Assembly: GCA_028583605.1 (NCBI GenBank)
Contig: CM053327.1
Span: forward strand, 46,116,059 to 46,180,058
Direction of reading: 5' to 3'
Origin: Dastarcus helophoroides
Taxonomy: Eukaryota; Arthropoda; Insecta; Coleoptera; Bothrideridae
DNA: 64,000 bases
In this document: positions 13,236 to 24,484 of the stretch, one piece after another
How positions within the stretch are numbered: position 1 is the stretch's first letter
How the letters are laid out: each line of letters starts with the position of its first letter
Notes under the pieces: generated by a model
Databases searched by the model: none
Seen by the model: the letters and a program-made list of their open reading frames with translations, nothing else
Told to the model about the DNA's origin: nothing
Position numbers and translations under genes: made by a program

Positions 13236-13639
13236 AATTAAATAAGATTGTTTCTGATTTGAAAAATTTTTCTTTTCCTTGAAACAACTTTGCTTCTAAT
13301 AGTATCCAGTTCAAACCAATAAGCCCGTAACAATATCCAGAAAAATGCCGAACTTAAAATAAAAATGCAATAACTTACAGGAAGTCGAATTTCGTAAAAT
13401 TTTACGAATAAAGTCGAATTTAAAAAAAGGACAAAAATTAAAAAAGTTAAAATTCGATGAAAGGACGAATTTCAAGACAAAATCGAAATTTCTGGAAACA
13501 ATTTTGAGAAAAATGGATTGAAATATCCAAAGTATTCAAGGTTACCGTTTTAATTAAATTTGGATTTAATTTTAAAGAAAAAAGTCAAAATTTCAAAAAA
13601 GAAGAATTTAGAGAAAAAAATCGAAATTATCAAAAATGG

Positions 13640-14012
13640 AATGAGTTGTATTTTTACTAAGCCTCTCTTAAACTTTTTTAGTTCTATTTTTACTAAGCCT
13701 TCCGAATACGTGGTTAAAATTGAAAGCAAAAACTGAATTACCCCTTATCATCCCCTAATTAAGATGTACATCTTGAAGTACAAAATTTGTCCCCTGAAAC
13801 CAAGAAAGATTAAAAAACACAACAAAGGTTGCTCTAACCTATCCCTCTGCTACATTTTAGTCAACTCTTACTTCCTCATACTTATTTTTGATTCATCATT
13901 CATTATACTTATGTTGAATGACGAGTGTATCACTAAAATAAAAAGACTTAGAAAATTGAAATACAAATCTTGTCCCCTGAAACCAAAAAAGATTAAAAAA
14001 CACACATATGTC
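13640..14012. repeat. Segmental duplicate of 10.8-11.1 kb
   Basis: Contains the same ordered blocks as 10780-11110, including 'ccgaatacgtggttaaaatt'-like sequence, 'tcatcccctaattaagatg' and an HR-C arm with the 'ctctgctacattttagtc' spacer. One unit of the composite was copied about 2.9 kb away. Confidence 0.75.
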
Positions 14013-14428
14013 GAATTTTGAAATAAAAGTGAGCATTTCCAGAAGAAGCCAAATTTAAAGAGAATTCAAGAAAAAACCTCTAAAGAAGCCGAAATTTGTC
14101 CGCCGAGGAGGTTTGTATCTATGGATGTTGCGATGCAACCCGTGATACAAGCTTTGCCTCATCTACGTGAACTTTGCAATTGCAGTCTAATTTTCATTAG
14201 ATTCTAATGAAATTAGATTTCAATTGCATCGTAATAAACTTGTATATATTCGTATATACAAGGCGTATTATCTCAGCAGAGAAGAATGCTTCAATTAGCA
14301 TGTAGCGAAAATGTTTGCGTAATAAACAGTTAAAAGTCAGTTACAAGTCACCCAATGGAGGTTTGCTCTCTTGGATACTTATACGACTGACTAACGGCTT
14401 TAAATTGGAAGTGTATACAATCACCGTA

Positions 14429-14469
14429 CCATACTGACGAGGCCAAGGAAGGCCGAAACTAGTCTATGG
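14429..14469 (+). ncRNA. Hammerhead ribozyme, HR-B copy 1
   Basis: All invariant hammerhead positions are present in order. Stem I is CCATA paired with TATGG. The core is CTGACGA (14434-14440). Stem II is GGCC/GGCC with loop AAGGAA. GAAA follows, then ACTAGT for the minimal stem III, then C (14464) as the cleavage nucleotide. This is a type I hammerhead with a very short palindromic stem III, the form known from Penelope-like elements, satellites and animal retrozymes. That form usually works best as a dimer. About 70 bp of flank ('cacgtttaactgtttaatta') is shared with the second copy at 19 kb. Confidence 0.88.
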
Positions 14470-14654
14470 TTGCGGTTGTACATATTTTCAATTTTAAGCA
14501 CGTTTAACTGTTTAATTACAGAACATTTAATTGGTCATTTGTTAAAATTTGTAATAAAATTTTGAAAAAAGTCGAATTTTGTGAAACAACTGAAATATCG
14601 AGCAAATCACGGCTCTTTAATATCCAGGAAAATACCGAGCTTAAAATAAGAATT

Positions 14655-14800
14655 GAAATATAAAACTTGTCCCCTGAAGCCAAGAAAAATTAAAAAACGC
14701 AACAAAGGTTGCTCTTTTTGTGTTTTTTTAATCTTTTTTGGTTTCAGGGGACAAGATTTATATTTTAATTTTTAAAGATAACCAAGGAGGAGTCCGTTCC
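14655..14800. mobile_element. HR-C element, internally deleted
   Basis: Both HR-C arms face each other ('cttgtcccctgaagcc' and 'ttggtttcaggggacaag') with 'ggttgctc' between. The ribozyme-like hairpin in the middle is missing. Confidence 0.7.
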
Positions 14801-14809
14801 ATTAAAATA

Positions 14810-15970
14810 AGAATGCAATATCTCACAAAAAGTTAAATTTCGAAAAATTTTACGAATAAAGTCGAATTAAAAAAAATTAATTAAATTAAATTAATTAAAA
14901 GTAGATTTTTATTGAACATCTTACTTTTTGACTTTATATTTGGAAAATTTCGAATTTTTAATCCTCCAATTACCATTTTTTCCAAATTTGAACTTATTTT
15001 GTAAATGTCAAGCCGTTCACCTCCCTTTTGGAATATTTTGAAAATTTTGACCCAAAAGTATGATTTCTAGGGTCGAGTAACAAAAAATTGAAATTCAAAG
15101 AAAGTCAATTTGAAAAAGAGGTCGAATTTCCGAGAAAACAGAAGTTTCTCACAAGAAAGATAAATTATGAAAAAAAATAGTTCAATTTGATAATAGTTGT
15201 CTAAGAAAAAGATGAATTTTAAATAAAAAAAACGAAATTTAAAAAAAGGGATTAATTTCGAAGAAAAAGTTAAAGACCATAGAAAATCGAAATTATCAAA
15301 AATAGAATATGTCGAATTTTGAAATAAGAATGAGCATTTTCAGAAAAAGCCACGAAACTTCGAGAAAACAATAAACATTTGCCACAGAAAACTTGGAACA
15401 AATAATCATATTTGAGAATGGTTGTATAAGAAAAAGATGAAATTTGAATTAAAAAAATCGAAATTTAAAAAAAAACAATCGAAATATTGAAAAAATAGAT
15501 TAATTTCGAAGAAAAAGTTGAGATATCTAGGACCATAGTGGATATGACGTTGACATAAAAGTCGGAATTTCCGAGAAATGATTTTTGAGAAATATGTCGA
15601 AATTTCGAGAAAAAGACGAATTTCAAGGAAAAAGCTTTAAAAACGAATTTTGAAAAGAAGAAATTTAAAGAAAAAAATCAAACTTTCCAAAAAAAGACAA
15701 ATTTTGAAGAAAAATTCGTCTTTTCCAGAAATAACTGAATTTTGAGATAAAAATGAACATTTCTAGAAAAAGACGTCTTTTCTAGAAATAAATGAATTTT
15801 GAGATAAACATGAACATTTCCAGAAAAAGTCGCCTTTTCCAGAAATAAATTAGTTTTGACATAAATATGAACATTTCAAGAAAAAGTCAAATTTAGGGCA
15901 AACAGTTAAAATATTTCAATGTTCTGATTCTAGCAAGTATAACGTTTCAAAAAGGATTCAATTCAAAAAA
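14810..15970. repeat. Degenerate A-rich motif field
   Basis: Short imperfect repeats of 'gaaatttcgagaaaaa' and 'tcgaattttg' type, with purines mostly on the plus strand. No gene. Confidence 0.5.
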
Positions 15971-16434
15971 ATAACGTTTCGAAAAAAAAAATTGGAGAAA
16001 AACCTTGAAATTATATATGTAAAAACGTTTACAGGTCCTTTAGACCCATAACTTGATAATGTCCTTCCAATACTTTTTGTCTTCAACTGACATTTTCCAA
16101 TTTTGAATACTCTTTCCCTTTAAGTCCTCCAGTACTACGTTACGCCAACGTTTTCTTGGTCTATCTTTCCTTCTTTTACCTTCTGGAATCGTCCAACCGC
16201 AGATAACGTTTCGAAAAAAAAAATTGGAGAAAAACCTTGAAATTATTTATGTAAAAACGTTTACAGGCCCTTTAGGCCCATAACTTGATAATGTTCTTCC
16301 AATACTTTTTGTCTTCAACTGACATTTTCCAATTTTGAATACTCTTTCCCTTTAAGTCCTCCAGTACTACGTTACGCCAACGTTTTCTTGGTCTATCTTT
16401 TCTTCTTTTACCTTCTGGAATCGTTCAACTGCAG
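15971..16434. repeat. 232-bp tandem duplication over a LINE end
   Basis: 'ataacgtttcgaaaaaaaaa' occurs at 15971 and 16203, each followed by the same LINE 3' coding fragment ('acttgataatg', 'ttgaatactctttccc'). Two copies differ by a few substitutions. Confidence 0.8.
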
Positions 16435-16960
16435 TTCTTAACCAATCTGCATTCCTTCATCCTTTCCAGATGCCCCAGCCATTGTCATAGTTGAGCCCTC
16501 ACGTACTGAGATGTGGACGGTTCTCCAAACCTCTCGTATATTTCTCTATTTGAACGTCTTTCCCAAAATCCTCTACCTTCTTCCCTCCAAGAATTCTACG
16601 GAATATTTTCCTTTCCCAGATCCTTTCCCAGATCCTTTCCCAGATCCTTTCCCAGATCCTTTCCCAGTTCATAGTCCATGATGTGAATCATGGACTATGA
16701 ACAAAGCTGTTGATCTTGGAAAGGAAAATATTACGTAGAATTTTTGGATGGAAGAAGGTAGAGGACTTTGGGAAAGACGTTTGGTTGTGAAACCATACAG
16801 CATCGTAGGTCTCAGTATGATTTTATACAGGCTGATTTTAGTCTTAAGGAAAATCCCCTTTGACCTTATTAATCTGTTTAGCCCACCTACGCACCTATTA
16901 CTTTTCGTTATTTTCAGATTTACTTCGGATTCTTCGTTGCAGCATTTGGGATCCATCTTG
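16025..16960 (-). pseudogene. Non-LTR retrotransposon ORF2 C-terminal remnant
   Basis: Minus-strand translation gives the end of a LINE reverse transcriptase polyprotein. 16669-16956 reads 'NRCVGGLNRLIR' and 'KTKISLYKIILRPTMLYG', the conserved thumb-side segment. 16060-16620 reads 'GRRVEDFGKDVQ' and a 'KRRKDRPRKRWRN' basic motif typical of endonuclease-reverse transcriptase ends. The order is disturbed: 16712-16786 encodes the 'ERKILRRI' block on the plus strand, so a small internal inversion has occurred. Several stops and frameshifts make it non-functional. Confidence 0.7.
16613..16668. repeat. 12-bp microtandem
   Basis: About five copies of 'tcctttcccaga' expanded inside the LINE remnant. 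Confidence 0.85.
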
Positions 16961-17329
16961 AAATTAAGAAACGAAATTTTGAGAGAAAGTTAAATTAAAA
17001 AAAAATTCAAGAGAAAAGACAAATCTAGTAGACTCAAAATATCCCATAGAATAAAATAAAAAAAAAAAAACGAGAAAAACTTTAGATTTTCGGGTTGAAT
17101 ATTTATTTTCTCTTAACTGCTTAAGTCAGTGGAAGTCAGAGGAAGATAAGTGCCCCAAATAAAGTCGATATTTCGAGAAAAAGAAAAGTTTGGGAGTCGA
17201 TTGGAAAAGGGTCGACATTTCGGAAGAAATGGGTATTTTCAAATGTCTTAATTTTTATAAGAAGTACAATAATAAAGATAGAATTCTTCAAAAAAAAGTC
17301 GAATATTCTTTTTCTGCTTTCACTAAGAC

Positions 17330-17520
17330 GAAGACAGGGGTATCAGCTAGTTCACTCTAACGAAGACGAGGGTATCAGCTTGTTCACTCAGACGAAGATG
17401 TGGGTATCACCCAGTTAACGTCAGAAATACATAAAAAACATGTTATTTTTATTGAAGACGCGGGTATCAGCTAGTTCATTCAGACGAAGATGCGGGTATC
17501 AGCCAGTTAACGCATCCTAC
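17330..17520. repeat. 32-bp minisatellite
   Basis: Units close to 'acgaagacgagggtatcagc' plus 'ttgttcactcag' recur three times (17332-17425) and about twice more (17455-17515) after an unrelated spacer. Confidence 0.8.
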
Positions 17521-17534
17521 TTGCAGTGCTTAAA

Positions 17535-17880
17535 GGCATAATGGGGTTATTTTTTTTTAAGTTTAATCCACCCGCAAAGGGTAACCCCATTTTGCTTTCA
17601 AAGCACTGCGAGTAGGATGCGGAAACAAGGATAGATGGCGATGAACCGATTTCTTAAACAAGGATAGGTTGTAATTTTTGGGGAAAATTCCTTTGAGTAA
17701 CGCATTCCATAACTTGGAAGTTCTATAAAAAAAGAGTCCCCGTAGACAGAAGTCCCCAGTGTGTCAAGCTGGACCGCATATGCTGTCTCCGACTGTCTAG
17801 TACGCCTCGAGAATCTTGTCCTTGGGGGGATCAATCCTATTAGTTCCTGCGGTTACCCTTTGCAAGTGGCTTAAACTTAA
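17535..17880 (-). pseudogene. LINE 3' fragment (same family as 45-51 kb)
   Basis: Minus-strand translation shows the C-terminal 'IPPRTRFSRRTRQS' and 'FSPKITTYPCL' segments seen in the LINE copies around PLA2-1. The shared 3' UTR ('gtaaccccattttgctttc') and an A-rich tail end also match. Only the last few hundred bases are present. Confidence 0.7.
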
Positions 17881-18990
17881 AAAAAAAGACATGTTATTGT
17901 GGCATCCCTGTTTTTGAATATTCTCTAGTACGTAGTCATTTTTTAAGCAAATATTTGATAATATCGTCAAAATATTGCTTAATAATGCCACAATATTCAC
18001 TAAAACAACCAAATATTTACGAAAAACTGTTTACAATTCGAGTGGATGTTTATTAATTAGGTTTTGAGTTTAGATTATCATCAGTGAATCAAAGTTTTGC
18101 AATGACGAGTACATAAATTGTAATAAAACATGTAATGAGATTAGGTAATGTTTTTTAGAATATAGATTGTGTGGGCTTCCTATTACTTCTATGGAACCAC
18201 CTGTTTAGCTCACACGGAACACAAATTTATTTATCTCCACAATGATGGGCAAAATTTACCTTTTCTCGATAAGAAAATTGACATAATATCACATAATTAA
18301 TGTGTAAGCTCGTACCACTTGCGCATTTATATGGATGACTGCAAAAGTCCTGGGAAAAGATATCTTAATTTACGAAAAGGTTCGGAAGCAAATATAAATC
18401 AAACCCTCTTCTTATGAGAAGGGGCCACTGAAAAAAATATTCATAACGAATGTAATAAATTCACAAGTTCGTTAACCTATGTTTTTGAGAACGTAACCTC
18501 AAACTTTGGAATGTCTTAATTTAGACCGTTTTGGCAACAGTTTGGCGCCAGTTGTCGATATTGAATCACTTCTTATTAATTATCAATTACCACCCTGTAC
18601 ATTTATCGCCGATTTGTGTTACATTTCACAGAATCTGCATAGAAGTCACGTGACCAAAGATTCGATGTTTTCGTTCCGGACAATTAAATGGAGGAATTTC
18701 CGGACGTAAAACGATTTCATCACATTGAAAAGGTAATCAACTTTCCTCCTTTATACGATAAGATAGGAATAAGAAATTGGAAATGGGAATTAAAAATTTA
18801 AATGTATTTAGTTTGGGACCTATAACCTAAATTGGCGATATTTTGATAAAATCTACAGTTACAGCTAAAGGTAACCTTCTAGAAACTATTGTCATTTATT
18901 AAAATTGATTAATTTTTATTTAAATTCAATCTACTGGTAAATGCCAATCCCATTATACCTTTAGAGCACTGTCGATTTCGACATTTTTTT
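17881..18990. other. No feature recognised
   Basis: AT-rich sequence. A 67-codon plus-strand open frame at 18506-18709 has no recognisable domain and I do not call it a gene. Confidence 0.45.
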
Positions 18991-19031
18991 AGCAAATAAA
19001 AGTGAAGTTGGAAGTGTTTACAGCCACCGTA

Positions 19032-19072
19032 CCATACTGATGAGGCCAATGAAGGCCGAAACTAGTCTATGG
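19032..19072 (+). ncRNA. Hammerhead ribozyme, HR-B copy 2
   Basis: Stem I is CCATA/TATGG. The core is CTGATGA (19037-19043). Stem II is GGCC/GGCC with loop AATGAA, then GAAA, palindromic ACTAGT as stem III and C19067 at the cleavage site. Every conserved hammerhead nucleotide is intact. Compared with the copy at 14.4 kb, the only core difference is at the variable position 7 (T instead of C), and the loop differs by one base. That is the pattern expected if the fold has been kept. Confidence 0.9.
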
Positions 19073-19940
19073 TTGTACATATTTTCAATTTTAAGCACGT
19101 TTAACTGTTTAATTACAGAACATTTGATTGGTCATTTGTCGAAAAGTAATGTTACGTTTAACGTAACTTTTGTCGTTGCTAAACTAATTACTTTAAACAT
19201 TCAGATCATTCCATTCTCTTAATTTTAATAATCCTTCAATTTATCATCAAACTGGGAGGTGAAACAAAACTGAACTACTTTTAAATTTTTTGTAAGGCTA
19301 GTTTGATTTACTGATAACTGTTATGTAGTACGAGTATGACATAATGCAGCCGTAATTCATTCATAAGATTTTTTTTATCGAAATACTACATAACGTTACA
19401 TAATTCTCCAAACCAATTAAATAAATTCGTAAACTTGACCTACAGCGGTGATCTCGTCATTTTTAATTAAGAACATTGGCATTAAATATCTGAGAAACAT
19501 AGACTAATGTTTAACAGTTATAATGTGTAATTATAAAGAAATGTAAAAATTATGCTTATTAACACATTCATGAATACAAAATCAAACGAAAAAATTGAAT
19601 TCTGAAACTAACGTGTTAGCGTATTATAAATTTGTAAGTCATTCAGCTAATAGCCTACAAATATGTGCATAAAATTTATTTAAATTATATAACACTACAT
19701 AAAACTGTCCTTTTACAAAAAATTGACTCTGCCAACAAAAAAGACCAGAAGCATTATAACTGATTAGTTTGATACTTAAGCAGTAGCGGTAGTTGCAGGA
19801 TTTTTAAAATCAATTCTAATTATATTCTGCTCATTCCTACGTTTAATAATTGGCCAACAACTTGGGTAAAAAAAGTTGACATCTGGGGTTTCTTTAGTAC
19901 TTACTTGTCGGAACATTTGTTAGCATTCGAGTTGTATTTA

Positions 19941-19981
19941 CCAAACTGAGGAGATCTAACAAGATTGAAATCGGTATTTGG
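19941..19981 (+). ncRNA. Hammerhead ribozyme, HR-A array unit 1
   Basis: CTGAGGA core, stem II GATCT with AGATT (one G-T pair, loop AACA), GAAA, then a weakened stem III (ATCGGT) and A at the cleavage position. Stem I is CCAAA/TTTGG. Confidence 0.65.
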
Positions 19982-20380
19982 TTTCCAAACTTCGAATCTA
20001 GTAAATGTTCAAACCTATTGGTCTGTGCATTAGAATCCTTGTCTTCTGGGAACTTCTTCCTAGAGAGCAACCGCTTCGCTAGGTGGCAGTGTTAGTTGGT
20101 AGTTCAGCTAGCTATCACTATACACGTCGCCTGGAGGGCTGCATGAATTTGTAGTCTAGGTTGCATTCTTCTTACATTCGAATTTTCGACTTTAAACTCG
20201 AATTTTCGACTTTAAACTCGAATTTTCGACTTTAAACTCGAAATTTTGATTATATTCAATGGCCATAGTTTCTCTATGGACCAATATGTGACGGTAGTAC
20301 TAAGAAGTCACACACTTGACGTCCATGAATTCTTTAGTACTTACTTGTCGAAACATTTGTTAGCATTCGAGTTGGATATA

Positions 20381-20411
20381 CCAAACTGACGAGATTGAAA
20401 TCTGTATTTGG
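20381..20411 (+). ncRNA. Defective hammerhead, HR-A array unit 2
   Basis: CTGACGA and GAAA are present with CCAAA/TTTGG, but the stem II hairpin has been deleted between them. It cannot fold as a normal hammerhead. Confidence 0.6.
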
Positions 20412-20753
20412 TTTCCAAAATTCGAATCTAATAAATGTTCAAACCTATTGGTCTGTGTATTAGAATCCCTGTCTTCTGGGAACTTTTTCCTAGAGAGCAA
20501 CCGCTTCGCTAGATGGCAGTGTTTCAACTGTTTGTACTTGAGCTACCTATGATTCACTATACACGCCTGGAGGGCTGCATGAATTTGTAGTCGTCTAGGT
20601 TGCATTCTACTTGCATACGACATTGTTGGCGATGGCCATAGTTTCTCTATGGACCAATAGGTGACGGTAGTACTAAGAAGTCACACTCTTGACGTCCGTG
20701 AGTTCTTTAGTACTTACTTGTCGGAGCATTTGTTGGCATTCGAGTTGGATATA

Positions 20754-20794
20754 CCAAACTGACGAGATCTAACAAGATCGAAATCGGTATTTGG
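20754..20794 (+). ncRNA. Hammerhead ribozyme, HR-A array unit 3
   Basis: Stem I CCAAA/TTTGG, CTGACGA (20759-20765), stem II GATCT/AGATC with loop AACA, GAAA, then ATCGGT and A. The only weak point is a T-G pair in stem III. Confidence 0.75.
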
Positions 20795-20859
20795 TTTCCA
20801 AACTTTGAATCAAATAAATGTTCAAACCTATTGGTCTGTACATTAGAATTTAAAACAGG

Positions 20860-21525
20860 CAAATTTATAGAATTTTTCGTTAAATTGCAGAGAGATTTAT
20901 TGTACAAAATAATTGGAACATATTTCATAACTGGATTTTTAAATAATGAATGTTATCTACTAAATTTCGAAAAAAGTCAAAATTTTTGGTATAATCGTAG
21001 ATTTATTGTACAATATAAAATGGAAGATATTTCATAACTGGATTTTTAAATGATGTATCTGCTATTTGCTTGCAATTGCTCAATTTCTAAGGTCGTAATT
21101 TTTTTTATGTCTCATGAACCGCTTGAACTGGGTTTGTTTCAAATCAAGCATCGTAATATCGTGTACCGACAATTTCAGAGCGGATAATATACAACTTTCT
21201 CTTTAGGATGCAGATTTAACTAAAAAAAAAAATTAGCGCCTACAAATGGTACATGCACTTGGCATGCATTCTTGTGCAATTGGGATTACATAATTACCTA
21301 ACTGTAATACAATTGAACAAACCTGAACACGCAAGGTGTAAATATTTCTAACATTTTATTACGACTAATAAAATTTTTAATGTTTTTATTAAAGGAAATA
21401 GTTGACAACGCACCGAAATGTTGTTTTATTAACCAGGAGGCGAATACATTTAGATATTTCTAGCTGAATATTCATACGTCTCTTAAACTGTTTAATTTAC
21501 ACGATAGAAATTACATATTTATAAT
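20860..21525. other. No feature recognised
   Basis: AT-rich sequence with a small duplication: 'catttcataactggattttt' at about 20920 and a near copy near 21030. No gene seen. Confidence 0.4.
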
Positions 21526-21529
21526 TTAA

Positions 21530-22075
21530 CTAGCTAATATTTTACCCAACCCCACTTACTATTACCACGGCCACTTTTTTGTTAACCTGTTATATGAATC
21601 AATTTTTTTTTAATTTTGACATTTTTCAAAATTTCTATTTTGTTGATAGTTTCGCTTGTTTAAAATGTTTTAAAATTAATTTTAAAACATTTTGTTCAAA
21701 ATAAAAAAACTGCAATACAATTTGAAATTATATTTATATTTAAATGCAGTTTGAAATTAGTTTTCAGTTCAGATTGCGATTCGGTAACATAATATGCCTG
21801 AAGTCGATAATACAGAGGCCTGCCTTTATGGTAATAGTTCGAGGACCTAAGAAGAGAGGCCGCTGTCAAAATATCACACAATTGACGCTCTTACTTTTCT
21901 ACTTGATTACGTCGTATAAAAGGAAGCTGTCTGAATAAAATATACTAACTATTTCGCCATCGTAAAGAATATTTGTATCAATTTTCTTCAAAATCGCTTC
22001 AATGATTAAATCGTAAAAAGCGGACAAACAAGCAGACGAAACACTTTCGTATTTATATATTAGTAAGGATAGTAA
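21530..22075 (+). mobile_element. Possible LINE-type 3' end
   Basis: The segment ends in 'actttcgtatttatatatta' followed by 'gtaaggata'. This closely resembles the 3' terminus shared by many insect RTE-like LINEs and their non-autonomous relatives. No coding region of such an element is readable upstream. Confidence 0.35.
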
Positions 22076-22674
22076 AGTAATTAGAAATTGCGATCTTTAA
22101 GTGGCAAAGCAACATGAACGAGTCGAGGAGCTCCATGAAGTTTCAAGTTTAATATATTGCAAAGTAGATGAGCTGCGTTCTGAAACTATAAAACAATGTT
22201 ATGATCTGCACGTATGCATATTACCGAGGACCACAAGTACCACGTCCTATTTAATTTAAACGCAGGCAATTTTCTACTGTCATTGGATTTATTTGCACCT
22301 TGGGAAAATAATACTGAATATAAACAACCTACGCCTGATGTGCTTATAAAGTGTTTTCATTAGGGACAGTTTTTATTAAAAAGAACGTAAACAATAAGCA
22401 GAGTTGGCAGTCAATACAACTATTAAGAAATTTAGAAAAAACACATTTTAATATTATAACAAGGGACCGGATTTTATGTAAAATCCTATGATCCCACCTT
22501 TCCACTTTTTTCGAAATTTTTAATGTGCCTAAATTTCACCTTCTTATACATGATTTTATTTTTAAGTGTACTAATCTTAGTTGATTGAAAATGCCAGTTC
22601 TGGTGGCGAAATACGTATCGCGTTAGTATTTGTTTAATTTTCGATGTGGTAAAGGGGTAAAACCTATGAATTTA

Positions 22675-22970
22675 ATGCGAGTAGAATGCAATCTAGATTA
22701 CAAATTCATGCAGCCCTCCAGGCGGCGTGTATAGTGGCGAATCATAGGTAGCTGAACTACCAACAGTTGAAACACTGCCACCTAGCGAAGCGGTTGCTCT
22801 CTAGGAAAGTTCCGAGAAGGCAAGGATTCTAATGCACAGACAGTTGGCAGTTGAAACACTGCCACCTAGCGAAGCGGTTGCTCTCTAGGAGAGTTCCCAG
22901 AAGACAAGGATTCTAATGCACAGACCATTAGGTTCAAACCTGTTGGTCTGTGCATTAGAATCCTTATGAA
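22675..22970 (-). mobile_element. HR-A tail fragment with internal duplication
   Basis: Reverse-oriented HR-A tail: 'acaaattcatgcagccctcc' and 'ctagcgaagcggttgctctc'. The segment 'acactgccacctagcgaagc' through 'aaggattctaatgcac' is repeated at about 22770 and 22855. The ribozyme portion is absent. Confidence 0.75.
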
Positions 22971-23279
22971 TTTAATCATAAACCACATTGCTCAGTTCAC
23001 TGCTCTAGTCGAAATCTCGAAAGCAAAAAATTTGATATCAAAGTCGAAATTCTGAGGAAATAATTGAAAATTTCAAAAAAAAAGTCTATGCTACTATTTT
23101 ATCGATAGAAGAAAATTGAAAGTAATTTACACATTCACGAAAATGAGCGGTGATGAAAAGAAACCTATTTGGAATCAGGAATTATTAGTTTCCAAATATT
23201 ATTGTTTGACTAGTGGTTAGAAGATTGTCATTTCGTAACAATACAACATTTTAACAACACCTAATTAGAATATCTCACA

Positions 23280-23498
23280 ATGGGAGGAATTTCGCTAAAA
23301 AGAAAGCGTAAAAAATATATCGCACCCGTCTGGTATACTGTTAAATCACGACTTCTAAGTGGCGGTGCACGACGCGAAGAAGCACCCAATAAAACTTTGG
23401 CTGAAAGAGAAATGGTAATAGAGCTATTTCAGGACATGGTTTCAATTTTCACCGTTCTTCATGGTTTCGCAGTTACTGCTTCACCTTCAATGAGTTAA
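23280..23498 (+). CDS. Small unrecognised open reading frame
   Basis: 72-codon frame from ATG at 23280 to TAA. The N-terminus is strongly basic (LKRKRKKY), the middle is charged (ARREEAPNKTLAEREM) and the end is hydrophobic. Codon choice and base composition stand out from the flanking AT-rich DNA, and 'atctcacaATGGG' is an acceptable start context. I recognise no domain. It could be a short real gene, one exon of a longer one, or a remnant of an old mobile element. Confidence 0.3.
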   Translation: MGGISLKRKRKKYIAPVWYTVKSRLLSGGARREEAPNKTLAEREMVIELFQDMVSIFTVLHGFAVTASPSMS

Positions 23499-24484
23499 TA
23501 CCACATATGTAACACAAAAACAAAAACAAGTTCATCTCACTTGATGAACTTGACTTCATTACGTAAATCGTTGCATTTTTATAACGGTCTCCGCCAATCG
23601 TCGCAAAATTTTCAGACGATGCCTCGTTTCTTTACCAATCAATTAAAATTATGAGTAATAGCGTAAAAACTTGTTAAATTATAGACAATTATTCCAACTA
23701 ACTATGTACATATGATAGTGTAATAGGTGTAATTGTGGACTTGTGATTTTGCGAATTATGCCATATCTAGTCGATTATTTTTAAATATGAACTTGGACGT
23801 ATATGTCGCGGTTATCCTGTTTGTGCAAGTTATAGGGGGTGAGTATATAATTTAAAATATTTTTGCCAATAAACATTTTTGCCAAAAAATATTTTTGCCA
23901 AAAAACATTTAAAATATTTGTGCAACTAAAGCGTATCAATTTGTACAAAAGCACCCCATAAAAATGCAATTTTATAGTCAATACTTTATGAAGCACTAGA
24001 AATTTCACTCAAAAATTGAAACGTTTAAGAAAAGACTTGACATTTTAAACAAACTTCCGCTCGTTAAAAAATTCAGTTTTACAACATCTAGAGAAATGAA
24101 TAGAAATTCCGAGATCAATGTCGAGAAGAGCCAAAATTTTTAAATGATAAAGTAAACAATTTGCGAAATAATGTAAAAGTTATTATAAAAAAATCTAAAA
24201 ATGTTGACCTAAAAGCCAAATTTCGACTTGGCGTCGAAATTTCAGAAAAAAAATCGCGTTTAAACTAATAACTTGAAAAAAGAAGTTGAAGTCTGAAGTT
24301 AAAGTTGAAGAACCTGGGTTTTGACGAGAACTCGAAAGAAAAAAGGTTAAAATTCTAAAATTAGAGGAACAATTTTGAGATATTTTTCATGTTAGGGTCA
24401 TTTTTTTTCTGTTAATGACACATTTAAAATTTAGTTAAAATTCATAAAAGAAATCGCAAAATGTTTAGTCTGTTTTCAAAATTT

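Larger units (their letters stand above)
19890..20850 (+). mobile_element. HR-A retrozyme-like tandem array
   Basis: Three head-to-tail partial units. Each runs from 'ctttagtacttacttgtcgg' through the hammerhead region, 'caaacctattggtctg', 'gagagcaaccgcttcgctag' and 'ggagggctgcatgaatttgt'. Hammerhead positions lie at 19941, 20381 and 20754, so the complete second unit is about 373 bp. Ribozymes 1 and 3 are near-intact and the second has lost stem II. A short triplicated insert ('ttttcgactttaaactcgaa') sits at 20178-20240. No protein is encoded, so mobilisation would have to be in trans. Confidence 0.8.
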
